Shown piece after piece: positions 36,542 through 48,523 of a stretch of 64,000 nt of DNA (position 1 is the stretch's first letter; every line of letters begins with the position of its first letter). This DNA is from Chionis minor (lineage: Eukaryota; Chordata; Aves; Charadriiformes; Chionididae). The translations under genes were made by a program, and so were the position numbers. The DNA is taken from positions 1,831,186-1,895,185 of the forward strand of contig VZSF01001524.1 in assembly GCA_013398295.1 (NCBI GenBank), given 5' to 3'. Below the pieces are notes generated by a model. That model ran no database searches and had not been told where the DNA came from. It saw only the letters and a list, made by a program, of their open reading frames with translations.

Positions 36542-39500
36542 GTAAGTTTATGCACAACCCAAAGCATTCAGAATGAAATATTCTCCTTTCTTCATGTCCA
36601 AATAAATGTGCACATGATCCACTAGAGGGTTTTTTAAGTTGCATATATTTCTCCGTGTTGTTTTACCGGGTATGTTTACTAGAGAAAGAGACTTTTTTTT
36701 TTTGTTTGATCAGCCCTTTCCAGGCAGACTGTGAAATCTAAGGGAAGGATTTCCAGCAAACTGGTTACTTACCAATGTGCTGAAGCTCCTGTTACTGCAA
36801 AATACATTTTAGCCTCTGGGTATTGCCACTGCCAAGCATGCGCTGCTGCCTTTGGGGATCAGCTCCGGTGTTGGCTCTGGTAACTGGAGCATATCAAAAG
36901 TAAGGACCAAAAAAGAGCACTGTCAGCAAGGCCAGTGGCAGAATTACTGACGAGTGAATATTTGTGCTGCAGAGAAGACAAGTGTCCATTTTATTTTTTG
37001 GTTCCCTGAATGAAGCTATGTCTCTACATCCAATCTGTTTATTTAATCAGTGAAAGTCCAGAAGAAGCTTATATGTAAGCATGAAGAAGATCCCAATTCC
37101 TCTTTCTCAACACCCTGATACACAGATGAAGATGGTGGAAGTAAATTAAGGTTGCTTTAAGCTACTTTTACGTACTTTGTCACGGGATCTGGCTCAGTCT
37201 CAGCTAACTCCCGGTGTAAGTGTCACCAGAGTGGGACTTTCTGTGACATACCTAATACTTTCTGTATTTCTCTGCCCTTCTCATCAGTCTTTGATGGCTG
37301 AAAATGAGGGAACAGTACGACTATCTCTGGTTATACTGCTGATATACCCTTCCTGTGAGAGCTGGGGAAGATTGCTGAGCCATCCCTTTCCATGAGTTAT
37401 ATCTTTTTCAGAGAGGCCAGGGAGCTGATTACATCCTTTTAAGGTCTCTTTAGTCTCGTGGGATGGCACATAGAAACCCTGGAGTAACTGGGAACAGAGC
37501 CGAAGTGCAGGAAGCTACAAGAATAACTACTCATTGAATTTTTGGTCATGCCTTCAAAGATACCGCCTCTTTGTCAGAGCATCCTTCATGAATGAAGGAC
37601 AGAAAAGGCTTGTTATATGTTCTTTAATCGTATTCAAATGTTTAGATTAGCACGAACACAGAACTGTAATATTGGTGACATGTTTGCTCTTCTCAACTTC
37701 TCGGCAGCTAGGCGTTTTTAGCACCAGGCTTCTGCTGGTTGTGAAACTGGGAGTGAAGCAGCCACAGCCACTGCCTTACATAAACTGTGTGCCTGGTACA
37801 ATGGGCTGCTGCCACTGCCCTGTTTGGAGTAGTAAGATTTCCTTTCTGACCTACTTTTCTGCTGTACACGTTGGGCCAGGCCCTCTGGAGCATTAGATCA
37901 TTTTATATCGTTCCCATGCCACAAAGCTGCCCTGACACCTCCCCGAGCAGCCAAGGAAGGATCCCGTCAGCCTAGAGGGATCTGCAAACTGCTTAACAAC
38001 TCTGTTGTCTTTTTTCTTATTGTAGCCAGCACAGCAGATGTACTTAGTGTGCTCTAAAACAGACAATAGCTCCTCTAGTCATTCTTTAGTCTGCTTCACA
38101 TGAGACAATTATCTAGCACACAAGACTAGGAATATGAGAACGGTACTCACAGCTACACAGGTCTATCCTGAGCACATCTTAGCCATAATTGCCCTGGGTA
38201 AATATATTTGAAAGCAAGTAATGCTAGTGGAGACAGCTTGGGCAGATATTTAAGGAATAACCTCAGAGATAATGAAACAAAATGAAGTTTCATAAGCTTT
38301 TAAATAATTTTAGAATTTGAAATATGCATCATTTGATTATACAAAAGTCTTTACAAGAGACAGATACTACTCTGTTAAAAAACCCCCGTGTCTGTGAATG
38401 TTTTCTGAATGGAGGAAGAGGGGGTAAGGATGGGAAAGACACAGTTGTAGATCTGCATCCGAGTCTAGATATGTACCTAGGGCAATGTAGGTCTGTGATC
38501 AAGCCCTTCCTTCCCCCTCTCAGAGCTAAGAAGTCAGTGCCTCCTTTGTCTCCCTCTTAGAGCTGTTCCAGACAGCACAGGTACCAATATCCGAATCTTC
38601 TTAATGGTATTTAATAGAAAACATCAATTCTGTACCATAGAGAGCATAATTTCCTACCTACAGCTCCAGCTTTTTTTTTGCAATCATGACGTTAACTTAC
38701 CATCATATTTACTACAGCCAAAATTTCATGCTCTGTTATACTTAATTCCTTGCAGGATGTCTGATAGAGCCTATTAAAGAAATATGCCACCATATATTAA
38801 CATAAGATTAGATACAAGAGACATTTACTTATTTCATAGGAGAGTCAGAGTCTATTTGGCAGGCTGCAAGTAGGTTGCTGTGGTTGCTGAAGATGAAGAT
38901 GATACACATTTTCCACGTTTTTGTCCTGCTTACTCCACTCCTGGGTGAAATGCCTGTTCCACTGAATTGCCCTGCAGATCCCTACCACAATACTCTCAGG
39001 CATGTGTACACCCAGCTTGCTGAGAGCCCGGGTGGCATCTTTACAGCTGAGACTTCTAGTTATCGCCATTGAAATGTGAACTGTAATTTGCACGTAGCAC
39101 GTGATGCATGTGCTGCCCACCTTGCCTGGACCAAACACAAGTTGTCAGCTCAGGAGGCTTGTGCGGTAGGTGCTCAGAGGGCAGGATGCTGATGGGGGTT
39201 CCTAGGTGGGAAAACTATTTTCACCAGGCTCCTCCACACAGAGGAGAGAGCAGAGAATGGGAACCCTCCCAGCAGAGCAACACAGGGACACAGTTTCTGT
39301 GCCGAGGGATTCCTGTTTGACTGAGAGGAAGAAAACAACAGCAGGGGAGAGGCTGTCAGCCAAAGGTGGACTTAAAGGGCAGCTGATCTTAAGCACATCC
39401 TGCCGTGGCGAGAGAAGTAGGGCAAAGGAAGCATGCAGGTGATCAATCATGTTTTGCCTACATCTCCTCCACAAGTGCTATTCAGCTTAAAGAGTGCCTG

Positions 39501-41929
39501 GGTTAAGAAAACCTCCTGTAACACTCACCATATGTGCTTATGTATGTCCTGAGATGTTGATGAGTGTCCAAAAGCTGGAACTTGGCAAAAAGAGGCAGTC
39601 TCTTCGGGTGGCTGAGCAGGATTTCACTGCCCAGAGTGATCTGTTATTCCATTTCTGAAAAATGCCCTCAAGAGTCTGTGCCTTAGGAGTCAAAGAAAGA
39701 GATGGTTTTGCAATGTATCCAGATTATGGAAGTTTAAAGAGTTCACAGACCCAATGTGGTATGACCTAAACATAAGGCCTCACAGCTAGACACTTACCAG
39801 GCTGTTATCTTGGCCATGGAAGCTACTTGGCTCAGCTATTTTTATCCTGGCACATCTATGCAAGCCTGGATCTGATTTAGACATTATGGTCAGACAGACT
39901 GGAGAAAGAAATAAAAGTTAAGGAGTTAAAATCAGACATGCAAGACACTCATGAAAAAAGTTAACAAGATGTTTCGTGTATCTGAAAATTTGAAAACTTC
40001 GACACTTCTGACAAAACATTATTTTTCTTTATGTGACTGTAGCTGATCAGAACCCCAAGGGATATTTTATTTTGCCTATGCAACATACTTTTTCACACAT
40101 ATATGAGTGGTCCATACCTCAGAATATGACAACTTTCACATCCAGGAATACCTTCAGATTTTCTGATCACGATTTTGACATTGTTAATTCGAAAAGCCAG
40201 ATATAGTCTGCTGTTGTTATCCTAAATGTCAAAAGTGTCCTTTTAGCAGCTCCTCCTTGGGAACCCTGCTGAAAGTAAGCCCAAAGACCCCCAAATCACT
40301 GGGCCCACGTGCAGGCACATGGTGCTCCAAGGAATGTGCCTATTGCCTGATGTAAACATAGGGTGTGCTTATATGGACCTTTTGCCAGCTGTAAGGTTAA
40401 GCTGGTTGTTTGTGTCAGATGCTGCAGCATAGTTTACCACTCACTTACTTGTCTGTGGGGATGCAGTGCAAATCAATTCACTGAAATTGTCGGAACGGGA
40501 AAAAAGAAAGCAACCTGCTCTCTGTTACCCAATTTATGTTTTTTCCCTGAGTTAGGCACGTATGCATGTGTGGTTTTTTTCCTTCCCCTCAAATTTGAAT
40601 CATTTCAGCAATCTGGATGACAATATGACCTTAAGTGTTAGGAGGGGTTCTTAAAGTTCAGGAGGGCGGGAATGAGCAGATGATAGAGGGGAGGGGAAAG
40701 AAAACTTCATAAATTGCTTTTGCCAAGAGAATAACTTTCATGTGACAGCTTTCCATGATTTCTGTGAGCAAGTGTCTGTAACATAAGTTGCCCTGTTCAG
40801 CAAGGTTGAGGAGAACCATGACTGGAGATGATCAGAGCATTAACTTCTAAACCCTGAAGTCTGTTTCTGCTCCAGCACTTGGTAACACCAAACTTTCTGG
40901 TGCCAGAAATCAAAACCGCAGGTTTACCTTGTGCTGTTTGTCAAGCAATCTACTGCCACCAATCAAACCAGCAAAGAACAGTATTGTATGGAAGAAGGAC
41001 AGGCTGTATGCCCCATGGCTAGGTGATGATTAGACGGGCTGCATAACTCCTGGAATACAAAAGGCCATGAGAACTACTCAGGGGTACCGAGCACTTTCTA
41101 TTTCCCAATTCCTTTCAAGTTTGCTTGTAAAGACAACGTTACCCATCCACTTATAACCTGGATGCTTACTCAATCACAAATCCCATTAAAAGGAAAAGAC
41201 TTGAGGGAGTAAAGTTGACAAGATTTGTCCATAAATACTTGTGTTTTTGACAGCTGAATAGAGTTCACATTACTCGTTGGGTTTGTCAAAGAATATGTAT
41301 GAACTTGAATCTTGGATATTGAATGGCAATGTGGTGTGATGGTGTTATATAAAAATAACTCACTGTTACGTATTTAGACATACGGTGCCAGTCCTGTACC
41401 AGGTGTACTTGAGATAATTTAAACACTGTTCAGGACAAGCTTAGGTAACCCGAAGGAAGTTTCATAATGATATGTGTTTCTCCCTTTCCCCTTTATCCCA
41501 AGTTGAACCCTACAGTTGTGTCCTATTCCATTGAAATTATTTCCCTGTTTTTCTGACCATGAACCGTTCCTGTATGGATTTCACAACCTCATGGAAGACT
41601 TCAGAATGGTGAGGATCAATAAATCTCTCCGCAGGGCTTGTTGAATGTGTAGCTTTGCTGACAGGCATTGCTTAGGCTTCTGGCAAAAGACCTGTAGCAA
41701 GAGGACAGTGAGGGCACTCAAATGGTCCCAGGGAGTAGGTTCCAGCAAAAAAGAAATACAAAGCATTTCCCTATGTTAGATGCTTCTTACCTCCATTCTT
41801 ATTTGCAATTTACTTATTTACATGGATTTTTAATCTATGTCTGGGAAAGATGGCTTTGTAAATAAAATTGGTGGGAACTGCACAGTCCAATTCAGAAAGC
41901 AGTGCCGTTATAGTCCTTTCAGTAATATA
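36542..41929. other. Unique DNA downstream of the putative first exon
   Basis: If the 36.48 kb exon is real, this is intron. Strong acceptor-like sites occur at 37288 (TTCTCTGCCCTTCTCATCAG) and 38026 (TCTTTTTTCTTATTGTAG). Joined to the phase-1 donor, the first stops within five codons and the second after ten codons (ASTADVLSVL), so neither is a convincing partner. The remainder holds small domain-free open frames, and no repeat family was recognised. Confidence 0.45.
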
Positions 41930-42110
41930 CATATTGTCATCTACCTGTACTTCTGTAAGTCCTTTGATATGGTCCCCCACAACATTCTGCTGCTAAAGTC
42001 AGGTTGGTTGGGGCTTTGAGCAATCTGATCTGGTGAAAGGTGTCCCTGCAGGAGAGTTGGACTCGATGGTTTTTAAAGATCCCTTCCAAGCCAAAGCATT
42101 CTATGGTTCA
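41930..42110 (+). mobile_element. CR1 LINE with internal deletion
   Basis: The left part (about 41930-41998) is the RT motif A region: YLYFCKSFDMVPHNILL, matching CR1 YLDFSKAFDTVPHNIL with the catalytic Asp of motif A replaced by Tyr. At about 42000 it switches straight to the CR1 3' end (GTTGGGGCTTTGAGCAATCT, GAGTTGGACTCGATGGTTTT) and the tail ATTCTATGGTT. About 1 kb of ORF2 and 3'UTR that normally lies between these parts is missing. The parts are collinear and in the same orientation, so one internally deleted element is the simplest reading. Confidence 0.85.
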
Positions 42111-45100
42111 ACACAGCAATGAACCAACCACAAGTTCATGGTGATTGCTGCATTCAGCTCATATTATTAAGAGAAATCAAATACTTTTCTTACTGTCCCA
42201 CCTAGTCTAGGTCATAGGCCTATTGGGTGCATCAAAAGGCAAATAACAGTCTGTAGCCTTGAGTGGAGACAGAACTGGAATGATTTAGTCTTAAAAAAAC
42301 TCCAGTTTACTTTTTTTTTTCCCAGCTATATTTTTTGCCTTTTATCACACTATTTTTTCACTTGGATGACTTTTTTTTTCCCCAGTCAACAGATTCTTAC
42401 AAAGTTTGGAGCTTTGGGGTATGAAGTGCTACATAGATTGGTGGTGTAGACTGTGCCACCAACCTCAGATAGCCCATTTCATCTCCTGTGCATGTATTTC
42501 TTTTTCTAGGTATTAATCATTAGAGCAGCAATGACTTTAAGAAGACCAATTTCTCTCCGTATGCATACACAGCTCCTGATGTGTTCTCAATTGCAGATCT
42601 GCAGACCAACTGTAAGTTCAACTACAGCATGAAGTATCAATAGTAGTAAGATTGTGCATAGCTTGCTTGCATCCAAGAAGTTACTGTGATAAAGTTCAAG
42701 GCCCCTAGGGAAAACACTGCCTATCTCCGCCTATATTTGTTATTATTTAAGCATGATATTTACCCTGAGAAGCATGCATTTTTCTCTAAATGACTACCTT
42801 TTACTTACACATCTGGAAAGGAATACAAAATGGATGTATTTTTTTGCCTGAACGTTATGTGTAAGTTGAACAAAGGAATCTTTTCATCACACAAATTAGT
42901 ACTGCAGAGTGTTGGTTTTTAAATTCAGAATGCCCGTCATGAAAACACTATCTCATGCCCCTGGCTGAAGTGAAAAATCTGTATAAAATCCACATCTTTT
43001 TGATCTGAGCAAAAGGTTCTTAAAATTGGGGAAAACTGCAATATGTTTTTATGAAAATAAACAAATCAGCAAATATCTTGCTGCAGTGCTATGGAAAAAA
43101 AGAAATTCAAGGAGCAAACAGAAACTAGGACTCCAGGGCAAGAGAAAACTTGAGAGCACTTCACCTTTACTTGTTGAGTTGCTTTTTAATGTTTTGGGGA
43201 GGTTTTTTGACCATGGCATCTGAGTTTTTGTGAAATAATTACACTGATGGTTCTGGTTTCTAATGTAAAGTACATAAATCTTCAAAAGCTATTGGGCAAA
43301 TTCTGCTGAGTCTTCCATCTCAGATCAGCATCCCTCAGATCATTAATCATGCATTATAAGCTTTAATAGACTAAGAGTTTTAAAGACATCTGCTGAGTCT
43401 CAAAGGATAGAGTGCAGACCTTGCATTTTGGAGATTTCTATACTAAAGCAGTAATAATGTTGAGAGAAAAAAAGACCCAACAAAAAAGCTTTCCCTCTCC
43501 CTCTGTTTCCAGAGAGACCTGTCATGCTGCAAGAGAGGACAATCATGCAAGTTGTTTATAGTTGGAGACTGAGAAAGTAAGGCTCACCATGTGTAAACAT
43601 GTCTCGGATGCAGTGATTGTCACCATCATTACTTGCTGAGGCAGCAAGCGTATAAAGAAAGATCTGTTTTGCATGAATTGAGTATGTGAATAAAACACAG
43701 TTTTGCCCTGAACAACATGTCATGCATGCCTGAAAATCACTATAGGTAACTGGCCTTTTGCTTATTTAGTTTGTCTGATTCAGTCACTCAAACACATAGT
43801 TTGGTGAAAGCTGTTGCTGCATGCCTCACACAAAGGAGATATAAATAGTTGGGGTGTTTTTTTCACATTAACATTTTAAGGAGGTACTATGCCAGACTTG
43901 GGAGCTAATTCTGAGTTGTGTTAGTGAGTCATAGATATTGGTCTGTAAATACACCTTTGCACTTGTTACCTGTTCACTTGTAGCTATTTTTTCCACCAGA
44001 CACTTTACTGTGGGGCAGTAGCTTCTCAGGTTGTACAAGGAAACACTGTCGCAGTGAGAAGGGAGCACAGAGGTGGAAAGGGAGCATGAGAGCATGCAGA
44101 CTTTTGGTCATGGCTACAGGTTTGTTTCCAAACAGCCAGCAACAGGGAACAGCAGGCTATGGAATCGCAGAATGCTTTTGCCTGTGTTGTGTTATGGATG
44201 AACCCTCTCTAACAGCACCTTTTCTTGAGTTAAACACTTGTTTTCTGACTTCTATGTTCCTCCTTTGCACAGAGGGTGCAGTCAGGAAGTTCAGTACCTG
44301 ACGTGTCCTTGTGCAACTGTATCTTAGTTTCTTGAAAGTGCTTTACCTAAAATGTGTGAAATCAGGATGAATTCTGTCTTCTTCCACACTTTCTTAGGAA
44401 ACACCTCAATTACCAAGGCTATGCAGTGTGACTGCAATGTGAGTTGTCTTTCCATTTTCTAAAAATAGCAAAGCAGCAGCTGAAAGCTGGGTGTCCTTGC
44501 CATTAAGTTCAGGAGTCACTTTCCTTCTGTCCAAGTGATATTTAAGAGGGTCATCAAGGGTGGAGGCAGCAGGATAGCCACTGTGGAAAACCTTCTAGCC
44601 TGGCTTAGTGGCGTAAGATGACCACCTGTGATCTGGGACACCCAGCTGTAAGTCTGATCTCTTCTGATTCAGGGCAATGACTGGTAGTATAAACTTTTCC
44701 CATGCTGACTGGAAACTGGTGGGACTTGGGACTCAGTGCCCCCAAAGTCCTTGTTACTGGAGCAATCCCAGGTCTACGATGTGATTCTTTACTGGTGGCA
44801 AGCAGAGAAGAAGGGCTCTGTAGCATGGTGGGGTAGGTGCATGAGTGTGAAATGTCACTGTTGCCCTCATGAAGAAGAGGGGCTTGGAGAGCTGGTAGTC
44901 CCATGTGAGTGCTCTAGTATGTGGGTGTGGGGAAAAATGTCAGCTGCAGGGTTGCTGCTCATTTCCTATGTTTTTCTCACAATACTTGAAAGAAATGTCT
45001 CATGCTGAGTCAAATTTTTCATATGAGATGATTTTTCTTCCTGGCTTTTTGCATTGGTCAGGGGAAAAGGTAATAAAATAAATAATAATAAAAAATTTGC

Positions 45101-45149
45101 ACATAATCCAGACTGATTTGCCCTTTCCTCCCCTCCCTGCATTTCTCAG
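42111..45149. other. Unique AT-rich DNA, no gene seen
   Basis: T-rich runs near 42310-42320 and 42370-42382. Small open frames without domains. An open segment near 44767-44904 with an acceptor-like and a GTGAGT donor-like edge was considered and not accepted because the protein is unlike any family and the acceptor is weak. Confidence 0.55.
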
Positions 45150-45221
45150 TTTGGTGTTGAAGACATCGATTACTCTTCCAGCCCTGAGGCCTGGACTAAA
45201 GCCAAGAAAATGAATGAAAAG
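45150..45221 (+). CDS. Candidate 72-nt internal exon, unknown product
   Basis: Strong acceptor: an almost pure pyrimidine tract CCCTTTCCTCCCCTCCCTGC followed by ATTTCTCAG ends at 45149. Donor AAG|GTAAAC follows 45221. The 72 nt are exactly 24 codons in phase 0, and the other two frames contain stops. The peptide begins FGVEDIDYSSSPEAW and ends in a lysine-rich TKAKKMNEK, with a protein-like composition. A MIR-like remnant starts right at the donor side, so the donor may derive from a repeat (exonisation), or the match may be fortuitous. The entry phase does not fit the 36.48 kb donor. A strong phase-0-compatible acceptor at 47036/47037 could be a downstream partner. Gene unknown. Confidence 0.27.
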
Positions 45222-45225
45222 GTAA

Positions 45226-45330
45226 ACAGAGGCAAAGAAAAGTAGAGATATATGATCAGGGACACAAAGCAGGTTCCTGGCAGAATGTGGAATTAAGTCC
45301 TCTCGCTTTCTGCAGAATCCAAGCTTTCCT
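45226..45330 (-). repeat. MIR-like SINE remnant
   Basis: ACAGAGGCAAAGAAAAGTAG, then ATCAGGGACACAAAGCAGG, then CCTGGCAGAATGTGGAATTA and AGTCC follow in order the MIR blocks GAGGCACAGAGAGG, AAGGTCACACAGCTAGT and GGCAGAGCCGGGATTCGAAC. Diverged but collinear over about 100 bp. The orientation is relative to the usual MIR consensus. Confidence 0.45.
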
Positions 45331-45565
45331 TAAAAGGGAAACTGAAGGAAATAGGTCAACTCAAATAACATCAAATCATACTGTATGAAAATGTATCGCC
45401 CCCATCACTAAGCTGTGAGATGACACACAGTTTTTAAATCTAATTTTACTGATGAGTATCTGTGATGTGTGAGGAGGGTCTCTGGGATCTGAACAGTGTT
45501 CCCTGCTTGGTGTGACAGTTTTTCTAGCAGCTTTCTCACCATATCTGCTCTCAGCTGTTCTGTTT
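45331..45565. other. Unique DNA, nothing seen
   Basis: Short unique sequence between the MIR-like remnant and the poly-T duplication. Confidence 0.6.
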
Positions 45566-45680
45566 CTTTTTCTTTTTTTTTTTTTTTAAGGGAAATTTGA
45601 ACTTTTGCCTNNNNNNNNNNNNNNNNNNNNTTTTTTCTTTTTTTTTTTTTTTTTTTTTAAAGGAAACTTGAACCATTGCC
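45566..45680. repeat. Duplicated poly-T segment flanking an assembly gap
   Basis: Left copy (45566-45610): CTTTTTC, a T run, then AAGGGAAATTTGAACTTTTG and CCT. Right copy (45631-45680): TTTTTTC, a longer T run, then AAAGGAAACTTGAACCATTG and CC. The two copies line up base for base apart from a few substitutions and T-run length, and are separated by exactly 20 N (45611-45630). This is either a real tandem duplication or an unmerged overlap of two contigs ending in a homopolymer. Confidence 0.85.
45611..45630. other. Assembly gap (20 N)
   Basis: Twenty consecutive N. The round length suggests a placeholder, so the true distance between the flanks is unknown. Confidence 0.99.
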
Positions 45681-47640
45681 ACTTTTTATCCTCTCCTCAC
45701 TGCTTTAATGGGATCTTCCTTCTCTTCCTGCTTTTTTGCCTCTTTCCATTTTATGAGAATTTTATTCTCCTCTTCATATAGTTCCAACACTTTCTCACCT
45801 TCTCTCTCACGTAAAGAAAATGAAAGCCTTATGCTGTAGCATTCTGAAATGAAACTCTAGTGTAACAATCCTGTTTCAAATTGCTCATGGGGAAAGAGGA
45901 AGGCAGCTTTATTTTATTTTATTTTATTTTGGTGGTTTATGGTCCTGCTTTTGAGTTCAGAGTTATGACATTATGTGGGGTACCTTATTAAAATATTCCT
46001 TTCAAATTCTTTGCTAAATATTTAATAAACAGCAAATGCATTTCCTAATGGACTTCACAAAACAGCATCTTTTATAGCAGGAGCCCTGGGAAAAGTAGTA
46101 GAGGTCAGCCTGACTGACAGAAAGATTAGAGGGAATTGAATTTGTTCTTAGAGAAACAATCAAGAAAGGGAGCCATAAGATGGAAAGAAATGCTACTATT
46201 TTCTTTCTAAAACTAGTCTGTAGACAGATATGTTATGGACTCTCAAAACAAAAGTTGGTTTACAGTGAAGGCAGCAAAAATGCTCCAGATGAAAAGTGAT
46301 TTTTTCCATTTCTTCTGGGCTACTTTGTCCATTTCTATTAATGGTCTGAAATAGGTCAGAGAGTGCTATTAGCAAAGTAATAGAAAATTGAAAATAGCAC
46401 TGAACGTTCCTAGAAATCTGAAATTGAGATGCCTGTTTAAAATTAAATCTTAGACCTACTGTAATATAATATTACCTGTTACTAATTTTCGTGCTGTTAA
46501 GCTCTCAGAATTAGTTTAGTTTGCATTATACTAGTATTGCCACACCTGCTAAGGACAAATAACTTTGCTCTAAAGATTTACATAGCTGATAAATCCAGGT
46601 CCAATTTGACCTTCCCCAAATACTGTGATATGGAGGGGGTCCCTTGAGCAGAAGATGACCCTTAATTTGTCCAAGGTTTAGCACAAGGAAGTTGAGTCCG
46701 TATTTCCTGTCTGTTGTGTTTCCTGGAGGCAGTTTGTGTGTTTGGCTATTTCTTGCATGTTCCCATAGTCCTCAGCTCCTTTAGCTCCCATCTCCCTCTC
46801 CTTCTACCTTGCTCCCAGCTGAGTACTCCCCTCCCCCATGCACTGGAGTGGGAGTATGGTCTGCTACTGGCATCAGAGAAGGGGCAGCAGGAGGGATGCA
46901 AAGGGGAACAGAATTATGACTGGTGTCCCTTTGTTCCCTTGGTAAATTGGGTCTGGGGTCCCTGGCTGGGAAACATCGGTGCATCTGAAAGAGGAATCAT
47001 TAGACATAAACTTCCTTTGCTGCTCTCTGTCCCCAGAGAGAAAGGAGACCTCAGAGCGTGGATAGGAGCACTGCGACAGTGACAGTGCCCCCAACCGTGT
47101 AACTGCGTTAAGTCGGTCAGTCAGCCTTCAGTGTAGCTCGGTTAAGACTGATGCTAATCTACAGTCAGCAAAAGCAGACAGGGAAAAGAGGTGGGAGCAA
47201 CAATAACAGAATTTGATCTGACCCTGTGAAATAATACTGGCATAGAAGGAGGAGATTTTTCCAGGTAATATTATAAAAAAGATGGTTTGGATCTCAGCAG
47301 TGAGGAACCCTGCAATTCTTTCAGGCTCATGCAAAGTTTTATTGTCCTATTCTGGGAGCACTTTTAAAAATTTATGCTGAGTCTCTCGTTGCATAAAGAC
47401 CTGTTTGACTTCTTCGCTACGAAAACTGCCATTCAGCTTATGTTCCTGTGATAAAAGGGACTGAGGCAAACTGTCCATATGGCTGAAGTTTCTTTAAATG
47501 TGAAGTATATATATCATCTCTCTTATAAGATAGCAATTGCGGTACGTTGAAGCCTGGAGTAGGTTTTCTTCCCTGGCATTGATTAACAGAGCACTTTCCA
47601 GTTAATATTGCGTGTTGGTTATATTTATCGAAATTCCAGT
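45681..47640. other. Unique DNA, no gene confirmed
   Basis: Contains an (ATTTT)4 repeat at 45911-45930. A strong acceptor (CTTTGCTGCTCTCTGTCCCCAG) ends at 47036. From 47037 phase 0 is open for 21 codons to TAA at 47100-47102, ending STATVTVPPTV, a possible terminal exon with no further support. Open frames at 46714-47082 and on the minus strand overlap there without domains. Confidence 0.45.
45911..45930. repeat. (ATTTT)4 microsatellite
   Basis: Four perfect copies of ATTTT, preceded by a partial unit. Confidence 0.95.
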
Positions 47641-47830
47641 TCTGAAAAGCGTTCAAAGAGGGCGCTTTCGGTACGAGGCGACTTGACACGCTGGCTCCGG
47701 CAGCGGGAGAATGGTCACCAGGTGGCACCCACGGACCGCGCAAAACCCCACGTCCGTCCGCAGCCATCCGGAGGTGAGGTGTGCCGCTTGAAGCCCGGGG
47801 TGGCTTGCTTTCACCGCTCAAGTACAGCTA
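47641..47830. promoter_or_regulatory. CpG cluster with a CTCF-like motif
   Basis: By direct count, 47641-47820 contains 18 CpG in 180 bp, while the surrounding kilobases are CpG-poor. Within it, TCACCAGGTGGCAC (47715-47728) closely resembles the CTCF core, and AGAGGGCGC at about 47657-47665 resembles its G-rich half. This could be a CTCF-bound insulator or a small promoter. A 127-codon minus-strand frame (47438-47821) overlaps it but begins at a non-ATG codon and has no domain. Motif and CpG content are seen; function is inferred. Confidence 0.4.
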
Positions 47831-48523
47831 CCTTTCCTGGGTAACACATGCAGTGTTCGGAATAAAACAAACCGTATTTATCCTCGCTATCAGCATTTGC
47901 ACCGTAAGCACGTGCCCACAAATCTCGCCTGCTCCATTAACAGCTGCGTCGAACACTTCATCCGGCAATATGGTACATAGATTAAGACGTCAAAGCTGTG
48001 CCTGCTTTTTGATGCCTTCCCCACTAACAAACAATGGAGTGGAAAAACATTTAGAGTGGAAGTGTGTTTCAGAGGCATCCAGCTTGCCCAGCCACCTTCC
48101 CCTCATCCTTGAAAACGAAAGCCCAAAAACTTTTCCAAAATGGGGAGGAATGCTACGTCTCTGGCTTGTTTTGAGAAATACATTCCGGAAATGAAAAGTT
48201 AAGGGAGCCAGCTTTTTCCTCAAGTGCCACATAGTCCTTCATCCATCATTCCCAGTCTTTCTTAATCCAACTCACATCACCTTTTCAACTTGGATTGGGT
48301 TTTTTCTTTTTTTTTTTTTTTTTTTTTTCTAAAATCCTGCAGTGGAAATAAGTTGTTGGATGAACACAGGCAATTTTATAGATTGTTTTGCTAATGTTAC
48401 TAAAGATTTTAAAGGGAGTATAGTCCCAACGTACATTCTGCTATGTCAAAGTTTTTCAAGCTTTCCCACAGTGTGTTGGTGGCCTAAAGAATATCTTTAT
48501 GAAAACAATAGACTTTGGTGGAA

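Noticed and set aside
37288..38060. Acceptors at 37288 and 38026 as partners for the 36.48 kb donor
   Set aside because: Joined in phase 1 they reach stops after a few codons, giving products of about 27-33 residues; not convincing.
40880..40930. TCTGGTGCCAGAAATCAAAA resembling a retroviral primer-binding site
   Set aside because: No LTR end precedes it and no gag-like frame follows; the match to a tRNA 3' end is weak.
44767..44904. Open segment ending at CAT|GTGAGT
   Set aside because: The acceptor lacks a pyrimidine tract and the peptide (Trp/Cys-rich) is implausible.
47438..47821. 127-codon minus-strand frame over the CpG cluster
   Set aside because: Opens at a non-ATG codon, has no recognisable domain and no splice sites; open because of local base composition.
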